NCBI RefSeq assembly: GCF_020509005.1
Contig: NC_063019.1
Location: 124,001 to 188,000 of the forward strand
Direction of reading: 5' to 3'
From: Fulvia fulva
Lineage: Eukaryota > Ascomycota > Dothideomycetes > Mycosphaerellales > Mycosphaerellaceae
DNA length: 64,000 bases
Positions 54,055-64,000 of the stretch are shown here, piece after piece. A program made the position numbers and the translations under genes. The notes below the pieces were generated by a model. The model saw nothing but the letters and a program-made list of their open reading frames with translations. It was not told the origin of the DNA and did no database searches. Positions within the stretch are counted from its first letter, which is position 1. Each line of letters starts with the position of its first letter.

Positions 54055-54757
54055 AACCGATGGCTCTGAAATAGTGGAGGGTGCTGGTGGTCATAGGCCA
54101 CCGTTGCCACCAGATGCGACACTGGCGGAGCATGGCCTGTCAAATTCTTCATTCATGAGTGCGTAATAGGGCCGAAAGAAAAGAATGTCACTCGCCCACT
54201 GCATATGCTGTGTGGTAGAGGATCAGGAAACACTGTCAGTCGTGGTGAATACCAGATGCGATGCCTCCAGGCAAGCTCTGGGCACCATGAGAAGTCACGC
54301 TCCACGGGTCTGACTCAGGAGCTGCACAGCACTAACGATGGCGAGTTTCCACGGACTCTGGGAATCGTGGCTGATAGCATGGCGGAACGCCTGCGTGTGA
54401 GCCAGAACAACACCGACTCCATGCTGGAGCCACTGTCCAATGAGATCCATATACTAGCCAGCTGGCCTTACAGTAGATAGCCCATCTGGCGTCCTTGGCA
54501 CTGCTTTCGACCGTCTTTTTCGTTATCATCATGACATCTGCTGCCGGGAAGAGCCAGGTGGCATGAAATAGTCTTGCTCCTTTGTTCCAAGGCCGCAAGG
54601 ATGCGAAGAGCAGGGCTTGGAGGCGACTAGTTCGCTCGAGATTGAGCGTCGTGCAAAGGATACGCGAGCTTATCTGCAAGAACGAAGACGAACGACCGAG
54701 CTTGCTTAGAGAGTAGTTATAAAAGCAGCTATCTGCGACTTCCAGTGCCCTAGACAT
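54055..54757. other. Interval with no recognised gene
   Basis: A minus-strand frame at 54332-54757 lies directly downstream of the flavoprotein stop and has no recognisable domain. Nothing else is seen. Composition is normal. Confidence 0.4.
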
Positions 54758-56127
54758 CTACGCCGCTATCGCATTCGACCCTCGCATCTCTCTATACGGC
54801 GCAGACTGCGGCAAAACACTGTACTTCCCTACTGCCTCGCTAGCCGGTGGCTCCGACAGCTTCATATGGTTCCAACACCCACTGAAACCCAGATCATCAG
54901 AGAAGAACAACCTCATCAGCTCCTCACTACATGCCACACCGCCGTCTGGTGAATACGTCGCAGCCTTCTTCCCGATTGCCAATGCGATCATGGGCACCAC
55001 TTCCGGCCATATCGTGAAGTTCGGCTCAATAGCATGCAGTTCGTGCATCATCTGCTGATGCATCCCTTCGGCTGCGAGATAACCCATGTGGATTGCTGCG
55101 CCGCAGCGCTTTATGCCGGACCATGCTGCTATGTCGCCGACGGCGTAATGGCGAGGAGAGTCACCGAAGCGGAGGAGGTTGTTGATTATGACGAGACCTT
55201 CGTCGTTTAATGTTGATGGTGGGAGATAGGATGTTGTAGGGATCTGGGTGGAGACGGCGTTGATGACATGTGCTGCGTCGATGTGGGAGCCGTCTGGGAA
55301 GGTGAGTCGTTGCATTGTCTTGCCGTTCTCTGCTGGGATTGTTTCCGTGGCGATGACGCGGCCACGGCCAAGGATGACTTCGACGTCGATGTCCGTGAGA
55401 GCCGAGAGGGCGACTTCGCGGAATGCATCTGGGAGAGGCTCGGCGGAGAGGAGTTTGTCTCGCGATTGGATTAGGGTCACTTTCGTCGATGGCTCAGCGA
55501 CTTTCAGCTCTGCTGCCATCTCGATGCCAACAGCACCTCCACCGATGACTACGATGCCAGTATCGGCGGCTTTGATCGAGTCGACATGATCCGCGGTCTC
55601 CAGGAGGTACTGATCTCTCGACAGCTTCTGGGGCACAACCGGGTAGTTCCTCTGCAGCCCGGTTGCGGCGAGGAAGAAGTCGTACGACTCTTCAAACACC
55701 TCTCCGGACTTTGCAATCTTGACATTCGCCACTTTTGTTTCGGGGTCAACTTTCATCAGGCTTCCTTGAGTCCACCGTACCCGCGAATCCTGCAGTGCAG
55801 GAATGTCTCCGAACTTCACCCACATCTTTGGGGCATGTTCATTCGAAGCGAAGGCCAGCGGGCAGCCGATCAGATGTACTATCATCACATCAGTATCACA
55901 TGCCATACCACTTCCACAGATCGAAAACACTCACAGTATCCATCCCTCTCATCAACAACATGAATCTCAACCGGCACACCCCTCGACGCAACCTCGTGCG
56001 GCACCTTATCCGGCGCTCCTCTCGCCGGCCTTGCAGCACATAGATCCAGGAGATTGACGACAGCCGCAATACCGCCATATGAGCAGCCAGCGACCAGAAC
56101 TTTGATAGGTGTAACGTAGCAAGACAT
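54758..56127 (-). CDS. FAD-dependent oxidoreductase, AIF/AMID-like
   Basis: Two exons, 56127-55935 and 55878-54758 (56-nt intron GTGAGT...GATAG), give 437 residues. The N-terminus IKVLVAGCSYGGIAAVVNLLDL is the FAD Rossmann motif, with Ser-Tyr-Gly-Gly in place of the classic GxGxxG. The NAD(P)H-binding motif is IVVIGGGAVGIEMAAELK, and the C-terminal FAD block is HYAVGDIAAW. This is the pyridine nucleotide-disulphide oxidoreductase fold of AIF, AMID/AIFM2 and type II NADH dehydrogenase. No membrane helix or mitochondrial leader is evident, so the AMID-like assignment (NAD(P)H oxidation, perhaps with quinone) is only by fold. It is co-oriented with the secreted oxidase upstream. Confidence 0.86.
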
Positions 56128-56619
56128 GGTGGATTTTGGAATTTATGTATGGGATTTGCTGGAAGAGGAGACATCTGATAACTCGGGCTTTCGTTTTATC
56201 AGATCTGCCAAGCTGAGACAGATGTGGGACGATTTTGCTGGGGTGGGTGCGAAGATGTTACGTACAAGCCGATGTCGCTGCTCCTTCGCGTTGGACGCGT
56301 TGTGGTGTTTTGGTATCACATGATTCGGGTTCATGTTCGCGAATGGTTCGTTCCGCCAGCGTTCGACTTCAGCAGCATCACTTGGAGAATCGGAGCACAA
56401 TGAAGGGCCGAGGACATACGAACTCAGGCAACGACTTCACGGGCACGGCCAGGATCAGAGATGAAGAGGGAGGGAAATGTTCTGACCATGGAGTTTGATT
56501 GCATTGCTTTCGCCTAGACGCATGGAGAACTCCTGTGTCCAACTTTCTGGATCCAACTGTACAGACGATCGAGGCCCTGGCATCCTTCATCCGGCGTCAG
56601 CCGCTTCGTCGGACGCACA
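56128..56619. other. Intergenic between two minus-strand oxidase genes
   Basis: 492 bp with several short overlapping frames but no domain. It should hold the flavoprotein promoter. Confidence 0.4.
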
Positions 56620-58173
56620 CTATGCGTGAGCCAAGCCCTGGGCATAGTCGAACACAGTGTTCGGGTCCTCGGCCTTCTTGATGGACTTCAGACGAGCCAA
56701 AGCCTGGCCATAGTACTGCTGTGCCCAATCCTGCAGACGAGGGTCAACGTAGTTGACGTACGCCTGCCAGGTGTCGTAAGGATTCGCAGCCTTGACTGCG
56801 CCAACCACGCCATCCACTGCTCGGTTCACTTCCTCCTGCTCCTGTGGCTTGTCGAAGCCTGGGTAGCCGTTGACATAGATCTGGCTGAGGAAGAGTGCTT
56901 TGCGATGACCGGCAACAGCGAATGCAGAGTCACCGTGAGGCTGCTCGGCGTTGGTACCGGAGCCGACGCCGTTCAGGTCGAAGGCGATTGATGTGCCAAT
57001 GCCATGGAGGCCGACAGTCCTCTGGACAGCTTGAGTGATGGCTAAAGCACTCTCCTTGGAGTATCCAGGTGAGCCATCGTCCATCAGCGACTGCGCGTAG
57101 TACGGGACCTTGGTTGGTGGGGCGTTGAGGTCACCCATCAGGTCTGTCAGAGTCTTCACCCAGCTGTCAGATTCGGTGTTGTTGAACTCGCCAATCTTGA
57201 TACCTCTACCCTCAAAGTTGTCCACAATTCTCTTCTTGATCTCCAGGAACTCCTCGAGTGGACCAAGATACTGTCCAAGGAATCGGCATGCACCCGGATC
57301 ACTTCCTCCTTCGCCATACAGAAGAAGCTGGGCACCCAGCTTCGAGGAAAGACCATTGTCATCGGCAGGGTAAAGACTCAACTCTTGGAAGCCGACCAAT
57401 GCCTCAGCGCACTCGTCGTTGGTCTGGAAGATAGCCTTGTAGTTGACGGACTTTGCTGGTGCTTTCTCCACATTGAAGGTGATGGATGTGACAACGCCGA
57501 AGTTGTTGGCTCCAGCGCCGCGCATCGCCCACCAGAGGTCCGCATCAGCGCCGGTGGAAGATGGGAGAACATCTCTGATCTCGCCCTTGGCGTCAACAAT
57601 GGTTAGGAAGACAATGTGGTCCAAGAGCCATCCCCACTTGCGACTCGAGAAGCCCCAACCACCTCCAAGAGAATGGCCGACGACGCCGACGCTGGAGCAG
57701 GTGCCATGTGGAAGACCGAAGCCCTTCTCACCAATGCGCGCTGCGACTGGTCCGATCTTGGTACCTGCGCCGACAGTAACAGTGCTTCCGGCCTCGTCGA
57801 TCTCAATGTCCTGGAGCTTGCTCGCGTCGATGACCACGAAGCCATCAGTGCCGCCGAGTGCGTAAGATGCGTAGCCATGTCCTCCGCCGAAACTCGACAA
57901 CTTGGTGGCGCCCTGCTCTGCGACGACACACTTGACGATGGCGGCAGTCTCTTCGGTCGAGTTGGGTTGTAGGATCGCGGCTGGTTGGTAGTTGTAGTTG
58001 GTGTTCTGTGATTTGGCTGTGTCGTTGTAACCTGTCGATTGTGGGTAGAAGACTGTTGCTTGTGCGTTCTGCAGGCAGTCTTGTAGTGAGTCTGATGCTG
58101 CTGACTCTGCTGATAGTGTGTTAGATGCTAAGCTGAGCAGGATGCTTCCTCGAACGAGCGACTTGAATGCCAT
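56620..58173 (-). CDS. Secreted FAD oligosaccharide oxidase (berberine-bridge family, AA7-like)
   Basis: A 517-residue, single-exon gene. The start at 58173 (MAFKSLVRGSILLSLAS) gives a signal peptide with likely cleavage near residue 22. The FAD_binding_4 domain contains SFGGGHGY with His99 and HGTCSSVGVVGH with Cys159, the two residues that attach FAD covalently in gluco- and chito-oligosaccharide oxidases. GGGWGFSSRKWGW and WWAMRGAGANNFGVVTSI follow. The C-terminal BBE segment is VNYVDPRLQDWAQQYYG ... DPNTVFDYAQGL. The enzyme should oxidise the reducing end of oligosaccharides to lactones and release H2O2 outside the cell, or oxidise another alcohol. Such enzymes are common in plant-associated fungi. 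The frame is open to 58278 but the extra part lacks a signal. Confidence 0.9.
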   Translation of the reverse strand: MAFKSLVRGSILLSLASNTLSAESAASDSLQDCLQNAQATVFYPQSTGYNDTAKSQNTNYNYQPAAILQPNSTEETAAIVKCVVAEQGATKLSSFGGGHGYASYALGGTDGFVVIDASKLQDIEIDEAGSTVTVGAGTKIGPVAARIGEKGFGLPHGTCSSVGVVGHSLGGGWGFSSRKWGWLLDHIVFLTIVDAKGEIRDVLPSSTGADADLWWAMRGAGANNFGVVTSITFNVEKAPAKSVNYKAIFQTNDECAEALVGFQELSLYPADDNGLSSKLGAQLLLYGEGGSDPGACRFLGQYLGPLEEFLEIKKRIVDNFEGRGIKIGEFNNTESDSWVKTLTDLMGDLNAPPTKVPYYAQSLMDDGSPGYSKESALAITQAVQRTVGLHGIGTSIAFDLNGVGSGTNAEQPHGDSAFAVAGHRKALFLSQIYVNGYPGFDKPQEQEEVNRAVDGVVGAVKAANPYDTWQAYVNYVDPRLQDWAQQYYGQALARLKSIKKAEDPNTVFDYAQGLAHA

Positions 58174-59634
58174 GTTGGCGGTTGTGTTTGGTGGATGTTT
58201 TGGAAGGTTGCGGAAGCCAGGAAAAGAATTTGTTGAAGTGCGTATTTGAGCACAGACGTCTCTTTCACATGCATTCACTACTGCGTTTGCTGTGGCTTAG
58301 AACTTCGGTTTGCCTCGATCGCGTGACGAAGTTAGGTCACGCATTACAGCAGATGCCTCGGATTCGAGCGATGGGCAGTCTATTCCGAGTAAGACAAGAC
58401 TCGAATAGCCTGCGAGGAAATCTTCCGAGTCGCTCGACAATCGTTCTAACAGGAGTTCCCGGCTTATGATCTTGTATAGCGGCTGAGCTGTGGCTTGGCA
58501 GCGTGTCACGATGTCTTCTTTGGACAATGCTCGGAACAACGTGGCCTCCGGTATGCGCTCAGCCTTGCATATATGTAACGACGCTGCCATGCTTTGCAAC
58601 TTGAAGTCGTCGTTGAGCGACTACTTCTTACTAGAAGTAGATATCACTTCTCAAATTTCAGGCAAGTTGGTCTACGAATGGCAAACCACGGATCGACGGC
58701 ATACGAGCTGTCTTGGTCTGATACCTGGACCTTGCAAGGCTCAAAGTCAATTGCGGCTGCCCGCGGAGGTTGCTCCTAGGAGCGCGTGACGCGAAGAGGT
58801 CGTCGAGTTGACACAACGTGGAAGCCATGCAGCATCTGTAACAGCACGACCACACGTGGCGAAAGTGTGCAACTAACCAAATCGTTCCCCCGCACTGAAG
58901 GTCTGGACAAGGCACGACGCTCAAGGCTTTCGAGAAGCTCTGTGACCAACTTCGAGAGCTGTATGCCGATCTGCGCAGCTCCAGAGCATCACGCCTGGTA
59001 TTCTCCCACTCAGCATGGTGCTGTCTGGTGCGACGCTGGAACAGCTCTTTATGAGCGATGTATGCTTACCGGTGGCGATTATGGTCCTGGCAGCTGTTGC
59101 GTTCTTCTTCTACCTCTTGATTTTTGAGCTCATCGCTCGTCGAGTCCGATTGGCCGTGGGACCAAGGCAGCTGGCATGAAGCCAATGGCAAGAGGCGAAG
59201 ACCGCGGTATGGTCTGCTCTGGCAATTCTCGGTCGAGGTCGTGCTCCGTGGATGCTGCCGTGCAGGTGGAGGAGATTGGGAAGAGTCTACAACGGCAACA
59301 ATGAGCACGGAAACGAGAAAAGGACATGGAGCCTTTTCAGAAGATCAGTCTGCAACAACGGGTGCCGCCGACCATGGTATGCACGATGGCGGATCCTACA
59401 AATCACAGCGTTGCATTGCCAAGGCACGATGTGGACCTACCAGGAACATGGCGACATCGCCCTTTGAGATTCGCAACTTCACCCGTGCAAAATCGAACTT
59501 AAGCGATTGATCTAATGCAACAGTACGGCTCAACACATGGCGTAAGAAGCCCACGAGACGGAGGGTTGCGACTTGATTTATCATGGCGTTACCTTGCGAG
59601 TTGATGCTGTTCGAACTCCTGGCAATCCTCCACC
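58174..59634. other. 1.46-kb divergent interval, no gene recognised
   Basis: The oxidase (minus) and the UNC93-like gene (plus) diverge from this interval. Short frames on both strands (for example 58297-58599 minus and 59124-59510 plus) show no domain, good start or joined exon structure. It probably holds two promoters. Confidence 0.4.
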
Positions 59635-61178
59635 ATGGCAGACTTAGTACCTGCAAAGGTCCCTACGATCACGACAACAGTGGCAGACCCAGTACTGCCC
59701 TTCGATGAACCGATCAAGCCTGTCAAGCGGACTTGCTATCGGACGACTCTCTTCAATGCCTTCGTCATCGGTGCAGTCGGCTTCATCGCTCCAGGTCTAT
59801 GGAATGCCATGAACTCTCTCGGAGCTGGAGGAGCACAGTCGCCATACCTTGTCAACGCCGCGAACGCTCTTGTCTTCGGCCTGATGGGATTTCTATGCCT
59901 CTTCGGCGGTCCAATCGCCAATCGGATTGGGCTGAACAAGACTTTGCTGCTTGGGGCTGTCGGCTATCCTATCTACTCTGCTGGCCTTTACTGCAACAAC
60001 CGCTATGGCAACGTCTGGTTGGTACTGGTCGGTGCAGTGACGTGTGGCTTGTCTGCTGGTCTCTTCTGGGCCAGCGAGGGTGCCGTTGCTTTGGGATATC
60101 CTGAGCCTGGCAAGCGTGGCAGATACATGAACATCTGGCTGTGGTTCCGCACTGGAGGGCCGATCCTTGGTGGTGCGATTGTGCTGGGTCTGAACAGTGA
60201 TGTTGGAGCCAAGACGAAGGGAAAGGTTGGCTACCAGACGTATCTGGTGTTCATCGCGCTGCAGTGCTTGGCTGTGCCCATCGCACTATTGCTCAGCCCG
60301 CCGGAGAAGGTGCAGAGAGCTGATGGCAGCAGAGTCGTCGTGCGGGCTGAGAAGAGCTTCAAGGCGGAGTTCTATGCATTGTGGCAGGTGACGAAGAGGA
60401 AGGAGATCTTACTGCTGCTGCCGGTATTTCGGGCGGCGTACTCCAATCAGTACAGTGGCACCCTCCAAACGTGCGTCTCAGCAACAATCACGAGTCACCA
60501 CCATGTGTTTTTCGAGCATGGCTAACACCCAATCGTGTAGATACTACTTTGGCGTCCGAGCGAGAGCTCTCATCGGCTTCGTCAGCAACTTCGGCACCCT
60601 CTTGTCCTCCCAGATCATCAGCACCCTACTGGACTACAAAGGATTTACCGTCAAGAAGCGCATCACAATCGGCTACTACTATGTTGTGGTCATCCACATC
60701 ATTGCCTGGGTCTACGGCTGGGTCATCCAGGAAAAGTACACCCGTACCAAGCCTGTCTTCGACTGGGTCGACAAAGGTTTCGTCGAAGGCTTCTTCGTGC
60801 TGTTGCTTTGGCAGTTCGCTCAGCAAGCACTGCAGAACTGGCTTTACTACTTCTTGTCGACAAGTACCGATAACAGCTCGGAGTTGGCACGATTCTCGGG
60901 TGTGCTTAGAGGGCAGGAGAGTTTCGCTCAGGCAGTGTCCTTTGGTTTCAATACGAGTGGACAGGCGGGAGAGTGCCGTTGGCGGTCAACACTATTTTGC
61001 TGGTCAAGTAACACGAAGCACTCAACATGGTCAATGACTGATTCTTCTCGCAGCTATTGCTGTCGTGCCTACTTGGCTAGCGATGAGGAACCATGTACCA
61101 GTCGAGACAGAGAAGTACCCGGCAGCAGCTGAGGTGGGTGAGCATGAGATCAATCCGGACCGCCCGAACGATCGTTGA
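59635..61178 (+). CDS. UNC93-like (DUF895) MFS-type membrane protein
   Basis: Three exons, 59635-60470, 60541-61007 and 61054-61178, with GT-AG introns of 70 nt (branch GGCTAAC) and 46 nt, give 475 residues. The sequence is a polytopic membrane protein: VIGAVGFIAPGLWNAMNSLGAGG is the UNC93-type first helix, YPIYSAGLYCNNRYGN and LSAGLFWASEGAVALGYP follow, and GRYMNIWLWFRTGGPILGG is well kept in fungal members. The C-terminus WLAMRNHVPVETEKYP is typical too. Function in fungi is largely unknown; UNC-93 of animals modulates K+ channels. Odd point: just before the second intron another frame reads VPLAVNTILLV, a better membrane helix than the annotated frame, so the 3' structure is uncertain. Confidence 0.8.
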
Positions 61179-61263
61179 TGGCCTGGGCTTTGAACACTTT
61201 ATCGATGGCAAATATACTGTCCAACGTGATCATATGACAAGTCTTGACATTCTGTTGTTTCTC

Positions 61264-61800
61264 TTACAGACGAGTTCTTACCTCAAAACTCCCACCATCA
61301 TCCAGCATTCGTATACCGTCCGCGCTCGACACCACAGCCGGCACCCAGACTACCTCCATACGCCCGCCCGGCACTGGCCGTATCGCATTGCACTCTAGTC
61401 GGTTGAACACAGAACGACCGGTACGCATGTCAAGCCCATTGACTAGTATGGCCAGTGCATACCCTGCGTCACTGTTGAACTTTCTCCATGCTTCGCTCGG
61501 ATTTCGATATCGCAGTGGAGAGCCATCCAGGCGAAGAGAAGTCAGCATAGCAACGTGGCTGACATGCAACCTTTTCAACCAGGCAACTAGGCACCCGATG
61601 TCGTCAGCCACGAAAGTCATACGGCTGTAGTAGAGGCTGGCGGAGGCTGCTCGTATACTAGCATTCAGCCGCAGCAGCACTGGGGGAAGGTAGCGGTTGT
61701 TGATGTAGACCTCGCCTGCATTCATTGAGAGGAAGAACTCGTAGATCATGTCGTAAAGCTCTTGAGGGAGCTTCTCAAGCAGAGTCCTAGTGTTTGTCAT
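61264..61800 (-). CDS. F-box-like protein
   Basis: A 178-residue single-exon gene starting MTNTRTLLEKLPQELYDMIYEFFL, an F-box-like helix pair (LPxELxxxI) of the kind that is expanded in Dothideomycetes. The rest (RLNASIRAASASLYYSRMTFVAD, SLRLDGSPLRYRNPSEAWRKF) follows the usual layout of these short proteins in which the second part has no named domain. It may recruit a target to an SCF ubiquitin ligase, but the F-box is weak. The gene converges with the UNC93-like gene across only 85 bp. Confidence 0.65.
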   Translation of the reverse strand: MTNTRTLLEKLPQELYDMIYEFFLSMNAGEVYINNRYLPPVLLRLNASIRAASASLYYSRMTFVADDIGCLVAWLKRLHVSHVAMLTSLRLDGSPLRYRNPSEAWRKFNSDAGYALAILVNGLDMRTGRSVFNRLECNAIRPVPGGRMEVVWVPAVVSSADGIRMLDDGGSFEVRTRL

Positions 61801-62600
61801 GGTTCATTGACGGACGAAGGGATCGAAGGTGCAGCACAAAGTCAATATGGAGAACGAAAGGCTGTTTACTAGGGTTGTAGGATCGAAAGCTTCGCTAGAT
61901 AGCACGATCTTCCTTCTTCACGACTATGCTCGCGGACGAGATCGAAACGTGTCCTGTTACCTGTGCCCCGTATGGCGGCTCTCACCACGATCATCACTAC
62001 TGAGTCTCAACCGAAAGTTTGAAGTCCCCTATCGTGATAACTCGACATGATGCAGATTGCCGTCGCGCTTCAAGGCGCAGTAGTGATGAGGGGCTGTCCA
62101 ACATAGGCCCGCGCCGTCTGCGGTTGATCCATGCATTGTTGTAGAGAGAGGCACGCTTCAGCGCCATCGCGTTGCGAGCAGTCGTCCTGCTGCGGCAGAT
62201 ACGTCTTCACCAAAGAGGAATGATATGTAACTAGTCATCTTTTGCTGATGGAAATTGGTGCATGTATGTCAGATGATGGAAAAGAAAGTAAGAATCAAGA
62301 TACTGTATCGAGATGGAACGGAGCTTGTGCGGGTTTTATATCAGGGGATCATGCTTACGAGCTATGTCCATCTGGCTACTTGAACCCAATGTACTTGAGC
62401 AAACTTGCGAAGAGACTGTCGCCATCGGCGCGTGGGCTACTGTCAGTGGCTGTCGAAGTGGTGACGTTACCCTTGCTGCCTCCTTGGGCCGCTTTGTATC
62501 TCTCCTCTCGTTCGTAGGGTGTCTCATCAGCTGGCGTAGCAATCTGCTGCAATGCATTGACCCTGTCTGTGCCAAACTGAAGGAAAACGAGGTCACGCAT
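61801..62600. other. Interval with no recognised gene
   Basis: About 800 bp with only short frames lacking domains. It contains the F-box gene promoter and the 3' flank of the DUF7587-like gene. Confidence 0.4.
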
Positions 62601-63545
62601 TTACGTATGAGCTCGATCTGCCTCTACATAGGCGTAGTTGTTTGCATACCCGGGTGTCATGATAGTGGCATCCTCGATGAAATGGTGTAGCGTGTTGTTT
62701 TTCAAGCATGAGAGGAATCTCAATATTTCTTGCTCGTCTTCCTTTCGTTTGCAAGGGCCTGGATGCTCTCGAGGATGTAGAGCCATTATATGGGCTGCGA
62801 AAGGGACCTGGAAGTGTGAAGGCTCGATTCCGCTCGCAAGAGCCCAGGCATCCCTTATGCAGTCTTCCAAAGAGCTGCATCGTGGGCTGCCGGACCGAGT
62901 GATGAAAGTCCATATCCCGTCCTCTTCAAGTGGTAAGAGCGGCCACGCCTGATATGCTGGCCCATCAATGACGCCAAATATCGGAAGCTCACAGTCGTAG
63001 ATGTCGACGAAACGGCATACTTCGTTCGCAGTCCTGGTGCTCATCACTACGTTGTGTGGTCCAAGCAACTTTGTGTCGAGAATAGCGATCCTTACCTCTT
63101 CTCGGCGGCCAGAAGAAGCGATTTGCAGCACGATTGATAACGCTTGTGACCAGGAGGAGAAGACTGTCTCCGTATCGCGTCCCGCAAAGTGGTCAGTGGC
63201 GATTTTGTCGAACTCGGTCTGCTGCATGTCGAACAGCAGGTGGTCATGTCTGCCGCCCGCGAAAGCACGAGGCGTGACGGCCTCCGCGGTGTTGAAAGTA
63301 CCCGGTCCACCAGAGTCCTTGTTCCAGAATCGAAATAGAAAGCGTGGCGCTTTTTTGGCGGCAGCGAGGATGCGATCTTGGTATTGGCTTACCGTATCGA
63401 TTTTGGGTTTCGCTGTACTCAAGTAGAAGCCAGCACCGAGATGGAATCGATCATGTCCGCCACAGTCCACATTGCGCTCTCTCAGCTTACTGATGTGGTC
63501 GCGAATATCTTCGGTTCCCACTTCGCTGGCGGTGCGCTTGGGCAT
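62601..63545 (-). CDS. DUF7587-like hypothetical protein
   Basis: A 314-residue single-exon gene starting MPKRTASEVGTEDIRDHISK. The middle has APRFLFRFWNKDSGGPGTFNT, then HDHLLFDM, AGRDTETVFSSWSQALSIVLQIA and VRIAILDTKLL, a pattern I associate with DUF7587 proteins of Dothideomycetes (PR[FY]LFR at the start, a SSW..S....L block later). The basic N-terminus could be nuclear. There is no signal peptide or membrane helix. The function of the family is unknown. It is an isolated gene next to long non-coding intervals. Confidence 0.6.
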   Translation of the reverse strand: MPKRTASEVGTEDIRDHISKLRERNVDCGGHDRFHLGAGFYLSTAKPKIDTVSQYQDRILAAAKKAPRFLFRFWNKDSGGPGTFNTAEAVTPRAFAGGRHDHLLFDMQQTEFDKIATDHFAGRDTETVFSSWSQALSIVLQIASSGRREEVRIAILDTKLLGPHNVVMSTRTANEVCRFVDIYDCELPIFGVIDGPAYQAWPLLPLEEDGIWTFITRSGSPRCSSLEDCIRDAWALASGIEPSHFQVPFAAHIMALHPREHPGPCKRKEDEQEILRFLSCLKNNTLHHFIEDATIMTPGYANNYAYVEADRAHT

Positions 63546-64000
63546 TGCTGCTGACTTGCAAGATATGGGCCGAGGAGTGAGTCAAGAGAAAATCCGATGG
63601 AAAATGACAGTGTTGAGTCTTGGGTTTATGTTGTGGCTGTCGTTCTTCATGCTTTATGTGTACAGCTAGCTGACACCAAGCCGGACCATTCGAGACCTGG
63701 TGGATCAGTGCACGGTATGAAGTCTCAGACATCGAAGGTCACCTGTGTGTCTAGGTCAATATACTCTCGGTGTCTGCTTCATTTTTCACAGGAAAATAGC
63801 AAAGACCGTATCAGCTTATCTGAGACTTTGGGTGTATCCTACATGGTTAGTCAACCCAAGTCTGTCATCCAGAAGAGATCTCTTGAGATCGAGGTTCCAT
63901 CGTATGTTGGCATCCGCGAGCAGGCAGTAATGGCTATGGAGGAAGGAGGCGGCCGCCAGATTGCCAGAGAACGATAGCTGGAGCCATTAACATAGCACGA
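63546..64000. other. Right edge, no recognised gene
   Basis: A plus-strand frame at about 63597-63977 runs near the window edge but shows no domain. The stretch likely includes the promoter of the DUF7587-like gene. Confidence 0.35.

Noticed and set aside
54332..54757. Minus-strand 141-codon frame after the flavoprotein stop
   Set aside because: No domain, no good start context and no link to a joined exon; probably 3' flank.

Overview
The window looks like a chromosome segment from a filamentous ascomycete. Short GT-AG introns of about 45-70 nt with CTRAC-type branch sites, Zn2Cys6, HET, BTB and berberine-bridge-like genes, and repeats carrying repeat-induced point mutation (RIP) all point to Pezizomycotina. 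A Dothideomycete is my guess; the species cannot be read from the sequence.

Region 1 (1 to about 22,100) is a nested stack of dead transposons. A Copia-type LTR element (Copia-1, 1085-21593, target duplication TCCGT) was split by a second Copia element (Copia-2, 5834-17987, duplication ACCTC). Copia-2 was split in its integrase by a chromodomain Gypsy element (9093-15381, duplication CTACG). Separately, a 5'-truncated LINE (18320-21474, 15-bp duplication) landed inside the right LTR of Copia-1. All open reading frames are broken, largely by C-to-T and G-to-A changes that turn Gln and Trp codons into stops. A short array of terminal-inverted-repeat units and a 30-bp tandem repeat mark the right edge.

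Region 2 (22.5-29.1 kb) is a border zone: a cytochrome P450, an alpha/beta hydrolase and a short-chain dehydrogenase, all on the + strand, look like a small tailoring-enzyme cluster without a backbone synthase. A TA-rich relic lies between the first two. Downstream are a BTB pseudogene with RIP-like stops and an intact BTB paralogue.

Region 3 (29-52 kb) is dense and mostly housekeeping: lariat debranching enzyme (DBR1), a small unknown gene, a TRF/TBF1-like telobox Myb protein, ubiquitin-activating enzyme E1 (UBA1), a glycerol-phosphate/dihydroxyacetone-phosphate acyltransferase with a peroxisomal C-terminus, a Zn2Cys6 regulator diverging from an anion:cation-symporter-type MFS transporter, and the SAC phosphatase FIG4.

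Region 4 (52-64 kb) is accessory: a HET-domain gene with a frame break, an AIF/AMID-like flavoprotein, a secreted bicovalent-FAD oligosaccharide oxidase, an UNC93-like membrane protein, an F-box-like protein and a DUF7587-like protein, separated by long apparently empty intervals. Positions and splice sites were read by hand. Domain names rest on recognised motifs, not on searches.
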